64,000 bases of DNA from Valencia hispanica (taxonomy: Eukaryota > Chordata > Actinopteri > Cyprinodontiformes > Valenciidae), in NCBI GenBank assembly GCA_963556495.2, contig OY747714.1:51917541-51981540 (forward strand). Reading direction: 5' to 3'. Of this stretch, positions 1 through 11,614 are shown piece by piece (the first letter of the stretch is position 1; every line of letters starts with the position of its first letter). The notes below the pieces were generated by a model. That model saw only the letters and a list, made by a program, of their open reading frames with translations. It did no database searches and was not told the origin of the DNA. The translations under genes were made by a program, and so were the position numbers.

Positions 1-3000
1 TCTCTGACAGATGAAGCGCATGCTGATGCTGCAGTGCAGGTCGTTGAGGCGTCCGTCCGTCTGAAGATGAGCGCAGTCTTCATCCCCAGGACCGAGACCG
101 TGGTCTTTCCAGGCGTCGGGCTGCCCAGGTGACCACCGCCTGGAACCACACACACACACCTGTACACCTGTAGTCAGAGGCTGAATGAGACGGCGGGTAG
201 GAGGACAGGTGTCCAGGCGTACCTGCGCTCCATGGTGTAGGGCGTCTGGTTGACCCATTCCCACCTCCCAGTCCTCCCATCAGTCAGGCCGACCCAGTAC
301 GGGAGAGGAACCGACTTCTTGGTCACAAAGTCCTGCAGGAGACAGAAACATGGTGATGGAGACCTTCAGGTGTTTCAGAGGGACAGAACCAGGACTGGAC
401 CAGAACCACGAGGGTTAAGACGGGTCTGCTGTTAGGTCCTGGGAGTAGGACAGACAGATGGACAGAGAGACCGACAGGTGTCTCACCCACTCCTTGTCGG
501 TGTGCAGGATCACCAGGTGAGCATCCTTCTTCTCACACCAATCCCGGGACTGATTCCAGGGGAGAGTCTGGTGGCTGAACAGGTAGCAGTCTGAGTCGAA
601 GGGAGTCCAGTCCAGGGGACAACATGGTCCTGCTGTGGAGCCTGGGACAGAGGGGGGACATGAGGACAGGTGGGAAGAGAGGACAGGTGGATATAGAGGA
701 CAGGTGGATATAGAGGACAGGTAGACATAAAGGACAGGTGGACATAAAGGACAGGTGGACGTAGAGGACAGGTGGGAAGAGAGGACAGGTGGATATAGAG
801 GACAGGTAGACATAAAGGACAGGTGGACAGAGAGAGGACAGGTGGACGTAGAGCCCAGGTGGGAAGAGAGGACAGGTGGACATAGAGGACAGGTGGACGT
901 AGAGGACAGGTGGACATAAAGGACAGGTGGACATAGAGGACAGGTGGGAAGAGAGGACAGGTGGATATAGACGACAGGTGGGAAGAGAGGACAGGTGGAC
1001 ATAGAGGAAAGGTGGACATAGAGGAGAGGTGGGAAGAGAGGACAGGTGGACATAGAGGACAGGTGGACATAGAGGACAGGTGGATATAGAGGACAGGTGG
1101 GGAGAGAGGACAGGTGGATATAGAGGACAGGTGGGAAGAGAGGACAGGTGGACATAGAGGACAGGTGGATATAGAGGACAGGTGGACATAGAGGACAGGT
1201 GGACATAGAGGAGAGGTGGGAAGAGAGGACAGGTGGACATAAAGGACAGGTGGACATAGAGGAGAGGTGGGAAGAGAGGACAGGTGGACATAAAGGACAG
1301 GTGGACATAGAGGAGAGGTGGGAAGAGAGGACAGGTGGACATAGAGGACAGGTGGACATAGAGGAGAGGTGGGAAGAGAGGACAGGTGGACATAGAGGAC
1401 AGGTGGACATAGAGGACAGGTGGATATAGAGGACAGGTGGGAAGAGAGGACAGGTGGATATAGAGGACAGGTGGGAAGAGAGGACAGGTGGACATAGAGG
1501 ACAGGTGGATATAGAGGACAGGTGGACATAGAGGACAGGTGGACATAGAGGAGAGGTGGGAAGAGAGGACAGGTGGACATAAAGGACAGGTGGACATAGA
1601 GGAGAGGTGGGAAGAGAGGACAGGTGGACATAGAGGACAGGTGGATATAGAGGACAGGTGGACATAGAGGACAGGTGGACATAGAGGACAGGTGGATATA
1701 GAGGACAGGTGGATATAGAGGACAGGTGGACATAGAGGACAGGTGGATATAGAGGACAGGTGGACATAGAGGACAGGTGGATATAGAGGACAGGTGGACA
1801 TAGAGGACAGGTGGACATAGAGGAGAGGTGGGAAGAGAGGACAGGTGGACATAGAGGACAGGTGGACATAGAGGAGAGGTGGGAAGAGAGGACAGGTGGA
1901 CATAGAGGACAGGTGGATATAGAGGACAGGTGGGAAGAGAGGACAGGTGGACATAGAGGACAGGTGGGAAGAGAGGACAGGTGGACATAGAGGACAGGTG
2001 GACATAGAGGACAGGTGGATATAGAGGACAGGTGGGAAGAGAGGACAGGTGGACATAGAGGACAGGTGGATATAGAGGACAGGTGGACATAGAGGACAGG
2101 TGGATATAGAGGACAGGTGGACATAGAGGACAGGTGGACATAGAGGACAGGTGGATATAGAGGACAGGTGGACATAGAGGAGAGGTGGGAAGAGAGGACA
2201 GGTGGACATAGAAGACAGGTGGACATAGAGGAGAGGTGGGAAGAGAGGACAGGTGGACATAGAGGACAGGTGGATATAGAGGACAGGTGGGAAGAGAGGA
2301 CAGGTGGACATAGAGGACAGGTGGGAAGAGAGGACAGGTGGACATAGAGGAGAGGTGGGAAGAGAGGACAGGTGGATATAGAGGACAGGTGGATATAGAG
2401 GACAGGTGGATATAGAGGACAGGTGGGAAGAGAGGACAGGTGGACATAGAGGACAGGTGGGAAGAGAGGACAGGTGGACATAGAGGACAGGTGGACATAG
2501 AGGAGAGGTGGGAAGAGAGGACAGGTGGACGTAGAGGAGAGGTGGATATAGAGGACAGGTGGACATAGAGGACATGTGTCCCACAGCCGTCCTACCGTTG
2601 CTGATGAACCGCTCCAGGGAACACTTCAGGGCGTCGACTTTCTTGCTCAGAGAGTCCAGAACCACCAGCTGCTGCAGGGCTGCTGACACTGAACACAGAG
2701 AGGTTCTGATCAGGTTCTGGTCGGGTTCTGGTCCAATCCACAGAGTTCTGACTGAACCGTGACAGACCTGAGGCAAGGCTGTCCTTGTTGTCCTGGATGG
2801 ACCCCTGCAGGAGATGAATGTCTTTAATGGACTCTGGAAGACAAAAGAGAATTCAGTCCGTTTAACCAGAACCAGAACAGTCTGCTTTTATTGTGAAAGG
2901 TCAGCAGTGGTGCTTCCTGTGGTCGTAATGTTTTACCGTGACTCTGCTGCAGCGATGCGTTCAGGGACTCCATCCAGTCGTTCAGGCTGGACACCTCCTC

Positions 3001-6000
3001 CTCTGAAGACCGAAGACGCTCTGATGTCTTCTTGTCTGCTCACACACAAACACAGCAGTTACCGGACCCAACCGGAACCACCAGGTTCTGATCCGGTTCT
3101 CAGGAGGCGTGAAGCCTGTCTGGTCCAACAGGTTCACCGGACCCGACCAGAACCACCGGCTCATTCAGAGAGTCTTTCCCACTTCTGGTCACTTTAATTA
3201 CAGAAATGTTCTCTGATTTCAAAGCTTTGCTAGTAAAAGTAGCGATTTAATTTCAGGACATGTTTGATGTTGGATTATTCTTGAAAGTATTTCATTAATA
3301 GTTTATTTCAATATTTCATTAATAGTTTTTTAAAGTTACTTTTTTAAAGTTACTTTAAAGGACAGCAGTGGAAATTAGAGAAGGGTGCAAAGAAATGTTG
3401 ATAGATGTGGTCATAGAAGTGCATCAGTGCCGGTGTAGATACCAGATCTGCTCGGGGGCCTAATTATGACGTCGTATTACATGATTGGCTGGACGTTAGC
3501 ATGTTGAGGTACTGTGCATGTTTTAAAAGAACTTTATTGAACAAATAGCAAGTGTACAACACACGAACAAATGAAGTAGAACAGAAGAACTCAACAGATA
3601 CAAACAGTCAGGGGTTTTATATAAATACTGTACATGCAAAGATCTACGTAAATGAATTGTTTTGAGAGCCTTTTTCTTGATAGTCTGATTTTGATTTTAT
3701 GTATAGTTAAACATTTGTCATCTTTTTGGGTTTCTAAAACAAATTTTAAAAAATTCCATCGTAAGGGAAAATCCGTCAAAATACGGTTGATAACCTGCTA
3801 CACTCTTTCCAAAGCCCATGATGGAAGAGCAGAACCAGAGAAGACGTCACGTTTTCTCGATGATCCCCACAGGAGCTGTTATTAACATTTATGTCTCTTT
3901 TACATTTCACTATATAGCGCTTGGCAGGGTTAAAAATGGGGCGCAGTGTGGTGTGTCAGAGTGGTGTTACCGTAGTGTGACGTTATCGGCGAGCGCAGGA
4001 ACCCCGAGCAGATCTGGTAGCTCGGGATGTCCTGATCCGATATTGATATCAGAAATAGGTCCGATATCTGCCAAAAAAACTTTATCGGATTATATCGGAC
4101 TGCATCAAAAGCCTGCGGCACACGAGAGCTATCTGCTGAGCAAAAAGTCATTGGAGGCCGTTTGCTCAGCAAGTAGCTCGCCGTGTGCGGTTAATTTTTG
4201 GTGAGTTTTCTGCCTCACGACGCGTTGAGGGGAAAATCAAACAGGTTTGATATTTTTTGCCTCGCGAGGTGAAAAACTCGCTGTGCGCTCTACGTGAGCT
4301 GAGTACTGAGGGCAAATATTCAAGCGACCAATCAAAACGCATCCTCCGCTCACATGATTCCAAGATGGCAGCCCCCTGTTTCCACATCAAAACAATGAAT
4401 GAAATGGAGACAGAGATGGATTTGGAGTAAATTCTGCTTCTCATTCTGTTTATGAGGCGTCGCCTCCGCCGACGTTTGAAGGTTAGGAAAATATGGGTTA
4501 CGGTCGAGAACCCACGAGTTTATCTTCTAAAATGTAATGTTCTCTGTGGGCTGATGCATGAAGAAGTTAAAAAGTGTTGTGGTATAAAATTGTTATGCAA
4601 TTAGGAATTAAGTGTATATTCTCTGTTTAGGGAATGCATCTAGGGTAAAATGACTAGCTTATTGTTCCAGCTTAATGTTATGAGAAATATATATGTGTCA
4701 GGTCACCAGTGAGACAGACGCCGGGGCAGTAAGATAACAGTCTGGCCTTCGGATGAGCTGCTTTATGCGTTGATATGACTCGCGTGAAGCAGTTACTCTG
4801 GAGGCGTGAACGTTGGAGAAGACGTCTACAGAGATAAACAATGATTGCTGAATACTAGTTAAGCGGTTAGTTAGAAAGGTTGGTTAGGGTGATGCACGAG
4901 TAACTCTGTCCCCTCCGTGTTCTGGCCAGACATGTTTAAATTAAATACTTAAACGCCTTCTTGGACTCAAGTCTTCTTTATCATGGAAACCATGAGATAC
5001 TATTTGCCATTACAGTGTATTGCCACACATCTGGAGCAAGTGCTGTTAGTTTCACCACTGACATCTGGAGCTCAGACCATTGTCTTTATTGAGTCTGACT
5101 GCGCGCTGGATAGACGCTTTGCAGAGAGCAGTGCTACAAGCACGCGAGTTCATAGGTTTACACACAGCTAATGTCATCACGAACGCCATGGAGGAGATGC
5201 TGCGTGACTGGAAAGTCAACAAAAAGAAGGTCCATGTCGTTTTAAGAGATAATGCTGCTAATATGAGAAAGGGCATGGATCAGGGCCAAGCTTAGGATGT
5301 TTTGCGCAGAGTCTCCAGCTTGTAGTCCGTGAAGGGCTCTTGTCACAGCGAGCTGTAAATGAAGCACTAGCCAATGGGAGAAAAATAGTGGGCCACTTTT
5401 CTCCCACGGCTTGCTCGAGCCTTGAAGACTTACAAATTGAGCTGAACGTCACACCAAAGCGTTTCCAGCAGGATGTCCAGACACGATGAAACAGTACCAA
5501 GTACATGATTGACAGCCTTATTCATCAAAAACGGACACTGCAGGCCTACTCATCTGAAGAAAACAACTCTGCCAGCCATTCGAACAGCAAACCAATGGAC
5601 GCTGTTGGAGAAGACCTCAAAGGTTTTGGCCCCCTTTGAAGAACCAACAAATACTGTCAGTGCCACCTCGGCCACCACAGCCGATGTTATCCCCTCAGTC
5701 CATGTACTGGTACGGTTTCTCAGTAAAGAAAGTAAAGATGAGCAGGGGGTCCAAACTATGAAAGCCACTCTTCAGGATGCAATCAGACGTTTCAGGGATG
5801 TGGAATCTGAGCCCCTCTACGCCGTGGCAACGCTGCTGGATCCACGGTGTAAGGACAGGTAAGATCATTTATGCTAAAATGTTACATATATCAACATTTA
5901 TCAAACACATTATCGTATCATACATTCATGTATACATTTATACATTTATGTATACCCTTGATCAATCTCAACCAACCAACAGAAACAAGGCAAGCTGATG

Positions 6001-7996
6001 TGTTTCTAGTGTTTCACAATTAATATATTGCTATTGTCTATGATTTTGGACTGATGAAGAAACATAATGAATGAAAAATGCACCCATAGTGATATGAAAT
6101 TATTAAATGGGTTACACAATCACCGTTTACATTATTATTACTTTGTGTAACTGTGTTTCTTTCTGCAAGCACAAATGTGTTGGGACCGGGTGTGGAAACC
6201 TCTAAAATGTGACATTTTATACTTACACCAGGTACTTCACAAAAGTGGAAAACCTTGGATATGCAAAGTCTGCTTTAAGGTTGCAGTGTTGATGAAGAGC
6301 TGAAGACCACGATGCCATCTGATGAAACTGTGTCTGAGTCAGTAAAACAAGAATCCACGGATGGAAGGTGCAAGCAGCACCCTTTGCAGCATCTTCGATG
6401 AGATACTGGATGAGTGCATCACAGCAACAACTCCTTCTGAGCACATCACCCCAGGGGTGATCTTTGAAATGTAGAGCTACGTCAGTGAGGCTCCTATTGA
6501 ACGTAAGAACGATCCTTTACATTAATGGAGAGCCAACCAAGTTCGACTCCCCACCCTGGCTACAACAGCAGCTACGTTCCTTCGTGCTCCCTGCAGGAGT
6601 GTTGAGAGCGAAAGGCTCTTTAGCAAAGCATTAATTATTATTGAGGAGCATATGAGCAGACTGACTGCTCAGCATGCAGAAATGCTTATCTTCTTAAATA
6701 AAAATCTCCTCATCATGCTGGGACTGCAGCAAGTTGATTTGGAGGAGTAGGAAGGGGAGTCATCCTTTTAGTTAACTGACTATTGGTTTTCTGCTCGTTA
6801 TTAGTTGTGTTTATTTTGTTTGCACTATTTTCTGTGGACACTAAAAGCAATGATCTCATTCTTTTTGGGCACTGTGTGAAATTTAAACTTTGGACACTTG
6901 TAGCAATTGATCAGTGAACAATATTGTTGTTTTTTTCTTATGTCCCCGCCCTCAGCTATTCCTATCATTTGCTGACAGTAAAAAAAATAACTGAAGTGAC
7001 CTTGAATTTGTATTTTGCACTTTAAAAAGATATCTTTGTCTATTTTTCAGGGTCTTTTAATTTATTATTTTATTCATTTGTTATATATTATGTTTACAGT
7101 TCACATTTATGCAACCATTGGTTAACAATACATTTATCGGTTTTTTCATACTTACTGTTGCTAGCTTTTGTTCTCTGAGTAAAATCACCTGATCAAGCCT
7201 TTCATACATTCCACACTGCGAAATAGGTAAAAGTATGTATGATTTGTGCTGATATTTTATCGGATTGATATCGGTATCGGTCAAAACTGAAGGCTGCAAT
7301 ATCGGTATCGTATCGGAAGTGAAAAAGTTGTATCGGGACATCCCTACTGGTAGCTACACCGTCTTCCACCTAATACATTTGTTTATGTTGCTGCTTGTAC
7401 GTAGGAAAACCTGCTACTATTATATAACTTTCCATAACATTATTCAACATGATCAACCTGAAGGCAAGTTGCAAAGAAGCAGAGGAGATCACATTTTCTT
7501 TCCTGATGTAATGTATGCATATCTTGTATTGTCAGATTAGTCTCCTCTGGCTAAAATAAAGAGGATTGACCGAGTGTCAGCGTTCACCAGACTTAGGGAA
7601 ATCTGTGTCCCTGTAAACCCCTGAAGGTCATAGTGGTCTCGTAAACAACAAAAACACACGTATGTGTGTGTGTGTGTGTGTGTGTGTGTTTGTGTGGGTG
7701 TGTGTGTGTGTGTGTGTTTGTGTGGGTGTGTGTGTGCATATGTGTGGGGACTCACTGTTTACCCCCAGCACCACGATGAGGACAAAGACCACAGCCACCA
7801 TCAGAGCAGGAAACCACCAGCGTCTGATCCTGGAGACAGAGACAGGACCTGGAGGACTATCTGAGGGACAGACAGACAGGTGGACAGACAGGTCATTGGG
7901 GACAAGAACAGGAAAACACCCCCTAACCGTCCCTCTCTGACCTTTGACCCAGAAGGGCCGGTTGTCCAGGTTCTGATCACTAAAGTCGTTAAACAT
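1..7996 (-). CDS. Asialoglycoprotein-receptor-like C-type lectin (type II membrane protein), 3' end cut by window edge
   Basis: Probable galactose-binding endocytic or immune lectin receptor at the cell surface. Coding exons on the minus strand, all with GT-AG sites and matching phases: 7996-7942, 7860-7756, 3035-2937, 2833-2768, 2688-2596, 641-487, 332-223 and 139-1 (continues past position 1). Exon 1 encodes a short cytoplasmic tail starting MFNDFSDQ. Exon 2 encodes the transmembrane anchor after RIRRWWFP (PALMVAVVFVLIVVLG). Exons 3-5 all start and end in phase 1 and give a heptad-like neck. Exons 6-8 form the C-type lectin domain, with CCPLDW, DCYLF, WCEKKDAHLVIL, YWVGLTD, WEWVNQTPY, PGQPDAW, EDCAH and RFICQ. 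QPD is the galactose-type motif of ASGR, in contrast to EPN of mannose binders. The usual WND calcium motif reads LND. About 274 residues are visible. Intron 2 (4.7 kb) carries transposons and intron 5 (1.95 kb) a minisatellite. A Clec4/CD209-like name is possible, so no symbol is assigned. Confidence 0.88.
655..2578. repeat. 17-bp minisatellite in lectin intron 5
   Basis: Tandem array of about 110 copies of a 17-bp unit in two main forms, aggacaggtggacatag (or gatatag) and aggacaggtgggaagag, interleaved without a simple higher-order period. The unit is not a multiple of three and its minus strand lacks stops, so all three minus frames stay open for more than 600 codons. These frames read CPLCPPVLYVHLSS-type repeats and run into real lectin exons at both ends, but the array lies between a splice donor at 2595 and an acceptor at 642-643 and is intronic. 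Each unit carries CAGGTG. Confidence 0.97.
4115..4190. repeat. Imperfect hairpin with about 30-nt arms
   Basis: gcggcacacgagagctatct (4115 onward, to gctgagcaaa) pairs with tttgctcagcaagtagctcg (4161 onward, to ccgtgtgcgg) as an imperfect inverted repeat around a loop of about 17 nt. It lies near the left end of the hAT and may be a subterminal structure or the end of a further nested element. Confidence 0.65.
4573..4984. mobile_element. Possible solo LTR inside the hAT element
   Basis: Non-coding block between the 5' part of the hAT and its first recognisable coding sequence (from about 4998). It starts near tgtggtataaaattg and ends with aagtcttctttatca, has an aattaaa-type signal near 4940, and has the TG...CA ends of an LTR. 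I cannot find a convincing short target duplication, so the borders are approximate and the call is weak. Confidence 0.3.
7661..7742. repeat. (TG)n microsatellite
   Basis: Runs of TG interrupted by tttgtg and gggtg, lying just downstream (minus strand) of the donor of the transmembrane exon of the lectin gene. Open frames through it (repeated CV or HT) are artefacts. Confidence 0.95.
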
Positions 7997-8685
7997 GGTG
8001 GAGATGTTCCTGAGCTGATCTTCAGCTGCTCTGAGAACGAGGAGAATATTCCAGCATCACATGGAGGTGAGGAACATCTAGAGAAGGAGGAACAGCGCCA
8101 CCTGCTGGTGACTCACCTGTTTAAACACCTGCAGATGAACAACCTGGAGCTGCTCTCCACGCCGTCTCTGAAGGAACCAGACCAACTGAGTTCTGATGAA
8201 CTTCTGCAGGAACGCCAGCCTCCTCCTCCTCCAGAGAAAATGTCCACTCATCACTTTAATATTTCATCATCTTCCTCCTCCTGCCCGTTCCTCCTTCCAG
8301 TGAGAAACCAGAACTTCTGCTTTTCACCAGAATCGGTTACTGATGGAGGAAGTGGTCCTCAGGCTCCACTTCCCTAAAAGAACCGAAGGAGAAAAAGCTT
8401 AGGAACATCACAGCCTCTCAACACAGAACTCATCATGAAACCCTGAAGAGAGAAAACGACCCGGTTATCATCCTGAGGACCAGAACATCCGACCCAAACA
8501 ACATCAGCCTGAACACAGCAAACATCTTTTATTACAAGAAGATCTACAGAACATTCCAGCATGATGAAGATACGGAGGAACACAGTGGAGGGTGTATGAT
8601 GCTGTGGGACTGCATCTCCTCCAGACGACCTGGTTCCATTCAGGACTGCAGAACCGGTGCTGCTCCAGGAGTCAGAACATTCAGG

Positions 8686-10117
8686 TGATGAACTTCAGGT
8701 GAGGAACTTCAGGTGATGAACTTCAGGTGAGGAACTTCAGATGATGAACTTCAGGTGATGAACTTCAGGTGAGGAGCTCCAGGTGAGGAGCTCCAGGTGA
8801 GGAACTCCAGGTGAGGAACTCCAGGTGATGAACTTCAGGTGAGGAGCTCCAGGTGATGAACTTCAGGTGAGGAACTTCCGATGATGAACTTCAGGTGATG
8901 AACTTCAGGTGATGAACTTCAGGTGAGGAGCTCCAGGTGATGAACTTCAGGTGAGGAACTTCCGATGATGAACTTCAGGTGATGAACTTCAGGTGAGGAA
9001 CTCCAGGTGATGAACTTCAGGTGATGAACTTCAGGTGAGGAGCTCCAGGTGAGGAACTCCAGGTGAGGAACTCCAGGTGAGGAACTCCAGGTGATGAACT
9101 TCAGGTGAGGAGCTCCAGGTGATGAACTCCAGGTGAGGAACTCCAGGTGAGGAACTCCAGGTGATGAACTCCAGGTGATGAACTTCAGGTGAGGAGCTCC
9201 AGGTGATGAACTCCAGGTGATGAACTTCAGGTGATGAACTTCAGGTGATGAACTTCCGATGATGAACTTCAGGTGATGAACTTCAGGTGAGGAACTTCCG
9301 ATGATGAACTTCAGGTGATGAACTTCAGGTGATGAACTTCAGGTGATGAACTTCAGGTGAGGAACTCCAGGTGATGAACTTCAGGTGATGAACTTCAGGT
9401 GAGGAGCTCCAGGTGAGGAACTCCAGGTGAGGAACTCCAGGTGAGGAACTCCAGGGGATGAACTTCAGGTGAGGAGCTCCAGGTGATGAACTCCAGGTGA
9501 GGAACTCCAGGTGAGGAACTCCAGGTGAGGAACTCCAGGTGAGGAACTCCAGGTGATGAACTCCAGGTGAGGAACTCCAGGTGATGAACTCCAGGTGATG
9601 AACTTCAGGTGAGGAGCTCCAGGTGATGAACTCCAGGTGATGAACTTCAGGTGAGGAACTCCAGGTGATGAACTTCAGGTGATGAACTTCAGGTGAGGAA
9701 CTCCAGGTGAGGAACTCCAGTTGAGGAACTCCAGGTGAGGAACTCCAGGTGATGAACTCCAGGTGATGAACTTCAGGTGAGGAGCTCCAGGTGAGGAGGT
9801 CCAGGTGATGAACTTCAGGTGATGAACTTCAGGTGATGAACTTCAGGTGAGGAACTCCAGGTGAGGAACTCCAGGTGAGGAACTCCAGGTGATGAACTTC
9901 AGGTGAGGAGCTCCAGGTGATGAACTTCAGGTGAGGAACTTCAGGTGATGAACTTCAGGTGAGGAACTCCAGGTGAGGAACTTCAGGTGATGAACTTCAG
10001 GTGAGGAACTTCAGGTGATGAACTTCAGGTGAGGAACTCCAGGTGAGGAACTTCAGGTGATGAACTTCAGGTGAGGAACTCCAGGTGAGGAACTCCAGGT
10101 GAGGAACTCCAGGTGAC
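8686..10117. repeat. 14-bp minisatellite (CAGGTGATGAACTT / CAGGTGAGGAACTC)
   Basis: About 100 tandem 14-bp units alternating between caggtgatgaactt, caggtgaggaactc and caggtgaggagctc. Every unit contains CAGGTG, and about half contain CAGGTGAGG, which matches a strong 5' splice site on the plus strand. It lies between the 5' end of the lectin gene and transposon debris. A minus-strand frame at the right edge (to 10380) is an artefact. Confidence 0.97.
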
Positions 10118-10129
10118 ATGTCCCCAGCT

Positions 10130-10464
10130 ATAAGGCTTGCTGATGTGACGTCATCATTACGTATTCCTAGTGGTGAACGCAAAGCATTTTGGGAATCCGC
10201 GGCACACAAACAATGCGCCAAACTTGATTGCATGGAGGGAAGAACACAGTGTTCAAGATGGCGTCTACCTGCTGTGTTATAAACTGTTATAGTCGTTCTC
10301 ATGATAGAAGAGTCATTAAGCTTAAGAACCGAATATCCTTTTATCGTTTTCCAGCGTGGAAAAATATTAGTACAAACCATGTTTCAGAAGTGACAAAAAG
10401 GCGACGTATGGCATGTATAGCAGCAGTAAGGAGGCACAAACTTACCTTAGAATATGTATATTAA
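10130..10464 (+). pseudogene. THAP-domain transposase fragment
   Basis: From ATG 10258 the frame reads MASTCCVINCYSRSHDRR, then ISFYRFPAWKN and RRRMACIAAVRR. The C-x4-C spacing, the FYRFP block and the downstream RR-AC-AAVRR region are typical of a THAP zinc finger (C2CH). The frame ends where an AT-rich array starts, so the second half of the domain is missing. Known sources are P-element- or ISL2EU-type DNA transposons of fish. The sequence at 10130-10257, with tgacgtcatcattacg, is probably its 5' flank. Confidence 0.6.
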
Positions 10465-10654
10465 TTATATAGTATGTGTATTAATTATATAGTATGTATA
10501 TTAATTATATAGTATGTGTATTAATTATATAGTATGTGTATTAATTATATAGTATGTATATTAATTATATAGTATGTGTATTAATTATATAGTATGTATA
10601 TTAATTATATAGTATGTGTATTAATTATATAGTATGTATATTAATTATATAGTA
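10455..10654. repeat. 20-bp AT-rich tandem array
   Basis: About ten copies of tattaattatatagtatgtg, alternating with a variant ending gtatgta. Nearly homogeneous, which suggests recent expansion. It directly abuts the truncated THAP fragment. Confidence 0.95.
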
Positions 10655-10659
10655 ATGTG

Positions 10660-11188
10660 TAATTTATTCCTGTGATCCAGCATCATTACTACAGTCTTCA
10701 GTGTCACATGATCCTTCAGAAATCAATCTGATGATTTGATGCTCAATAAACATTTTATGAATATTATCAGTGTTGAAAACAGTTGCTTAGATTTTTATTT
10801 TAGGATTCTTTGATTAAATAGAAAGTTCAAAAGACCAGCATTTATCTGAAATCTAAAGCTTTAGTAATATTAAACACTACCGTTCAAAAGTTTGGGGTCA
10901 GTAAGCATTTTAATTTTATTTTTGGGGGAAAGAAATAAAATTAATCCATCAAGGATGAGTTAAACTGATCAAAAGTCACAGTAAAGACATTTATAATATT
11001 CTATTTTAAATAAATGCTGTTCTTTTGAACTTTCTATTCATCAAACAACAGTTTTCAACATCGATAATAATCATAACTGTTTCCTGAGCATCAAATCATC
11101 ATTTTAGAATGATTTCTGAAGGATCATGTGACACTGAAGACTGGAGTAATTATGCTGGAAATTCAGCTTTGATCACAGGAATAAATTA
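10660..11188. mobile_element. Fold-back (long inverted repeat) MITE-like element
   Basis: The left arm, from aatttattcctgtgatc through gtgtcacatgatccttcag and agttcaaaagaccagca, is repeated in inverted orientation by 11010-11188 (tgctgttcttttgaactttc ... ctgaaggatcatgtgacac ... gatcacaggaataaatt). The arms are about 190 nt with small indels. The centre carries accgttcaaaagtttggggt, a word I recognise as common in dispersed teleost repeats. There is no coding capacity. Confidence 0.75.
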
Positions 11189-11614
11189 GACTTTATTGTA
11201 TATTCACAAAGAAAACAGCTGTTTTACATTGTCATATTATTTCACAATATTACAGTTTTTTTATTGTTTTTGTTATGGTTTTTGCATTAGGATTTAGTTT
11301 TATGTGGTATGGTCCGACAGTGTTTTCTTTACCCCGCTGCATTTTGTAGGATTATATTCTGTTTTTTCACGTCAGCGTTTTAATTTTCATGCCAGAACAA
11401 TAGCCTTCTACGCCAGCCGGGCCAAACTTACCCATAATTCTTTGTGTTATAATGACGTTGCCGCCCAGTTGGTCACATGTCTTAGCGATCTCTAGATTTA
11501 TGTTTCGTCTCCACCACTTTTAAAAACCCAATGTAGAATTTCCCGCCTTTTCCACCCATCTCCTCCTCCGAGCTTACGTACTCAGCCTCGCCCCTGCAGA
11601 GCTCCTGCAGAGCA

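Larger units (their letters stand above)
4022..7346 (+). mobile_element. hAT-superfamily DNA transposon (decayed)
   Basis: Terminal inverted repeats tcgggatgtcctgatc (4022) and gatacaacttttt-side end ...atcgggacatccccta-like (to 7346; actual last bases tcccta) are flanked by a perfect 8-bp target duplication ctggtagc at 4014-4021 and 7347-7354, as expected for hAT. Inside, translated pieces give the hAT motif TTDIWSS near 5060, NAMEEMLRDWKVN and DNAANM near 5190-5270, a block ending LLDPRCKDR at 5862, and the C-terminal dimerisation signature SVESERLFSKA near 6600-6640, with the stop at 6748-6750. An intron appears to split RCKDR from YFTKVEN (about 5862-6231). Frameshifts, stops and loss of the N-terminal BED-finger region show it is dead. 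The closest known relatives are ZBED-type fish hATs. Confidence 0.85.
3431..7361. mobile_element. Inverted-repeat (MITE-like) element interrupted by a hAT insertion
   Basis: The left end, 3431-3457 (cggtgtagataccagatctg then ctcgggg), is matched at 26 of 27 bases in inverted orientation by 4002-4021 joined to 7355-7361. The two right-end pieces become contiguous only if the hAT element at 4022-7346 and one copy of its target duplication are removed. The host element would then be about 0.6 kb. I see no clear target duplication outside 3431 or 7361, so its superfamily is unknown. It lies in lectin intron 2. Confidence 0.7.

Noticed and set aside
415..2776. Three overlapping minus-strand frames of 660-750 codons
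   Set aside because: They cross a 17-bp stop-free minisatellite; only the ends overlap true lectin exons, which have their own splice sites.
7880..8583. Frames overlapping the lectin 5' region
   Set aside because: Antisense shadow of exon 1 and flanking DNA; no domain seen.
655..10117. CRISPR-like arrays
   Set aside because: Units are contiguous without unique spacers and the DNA is eukaryotic; these are minisatellites.
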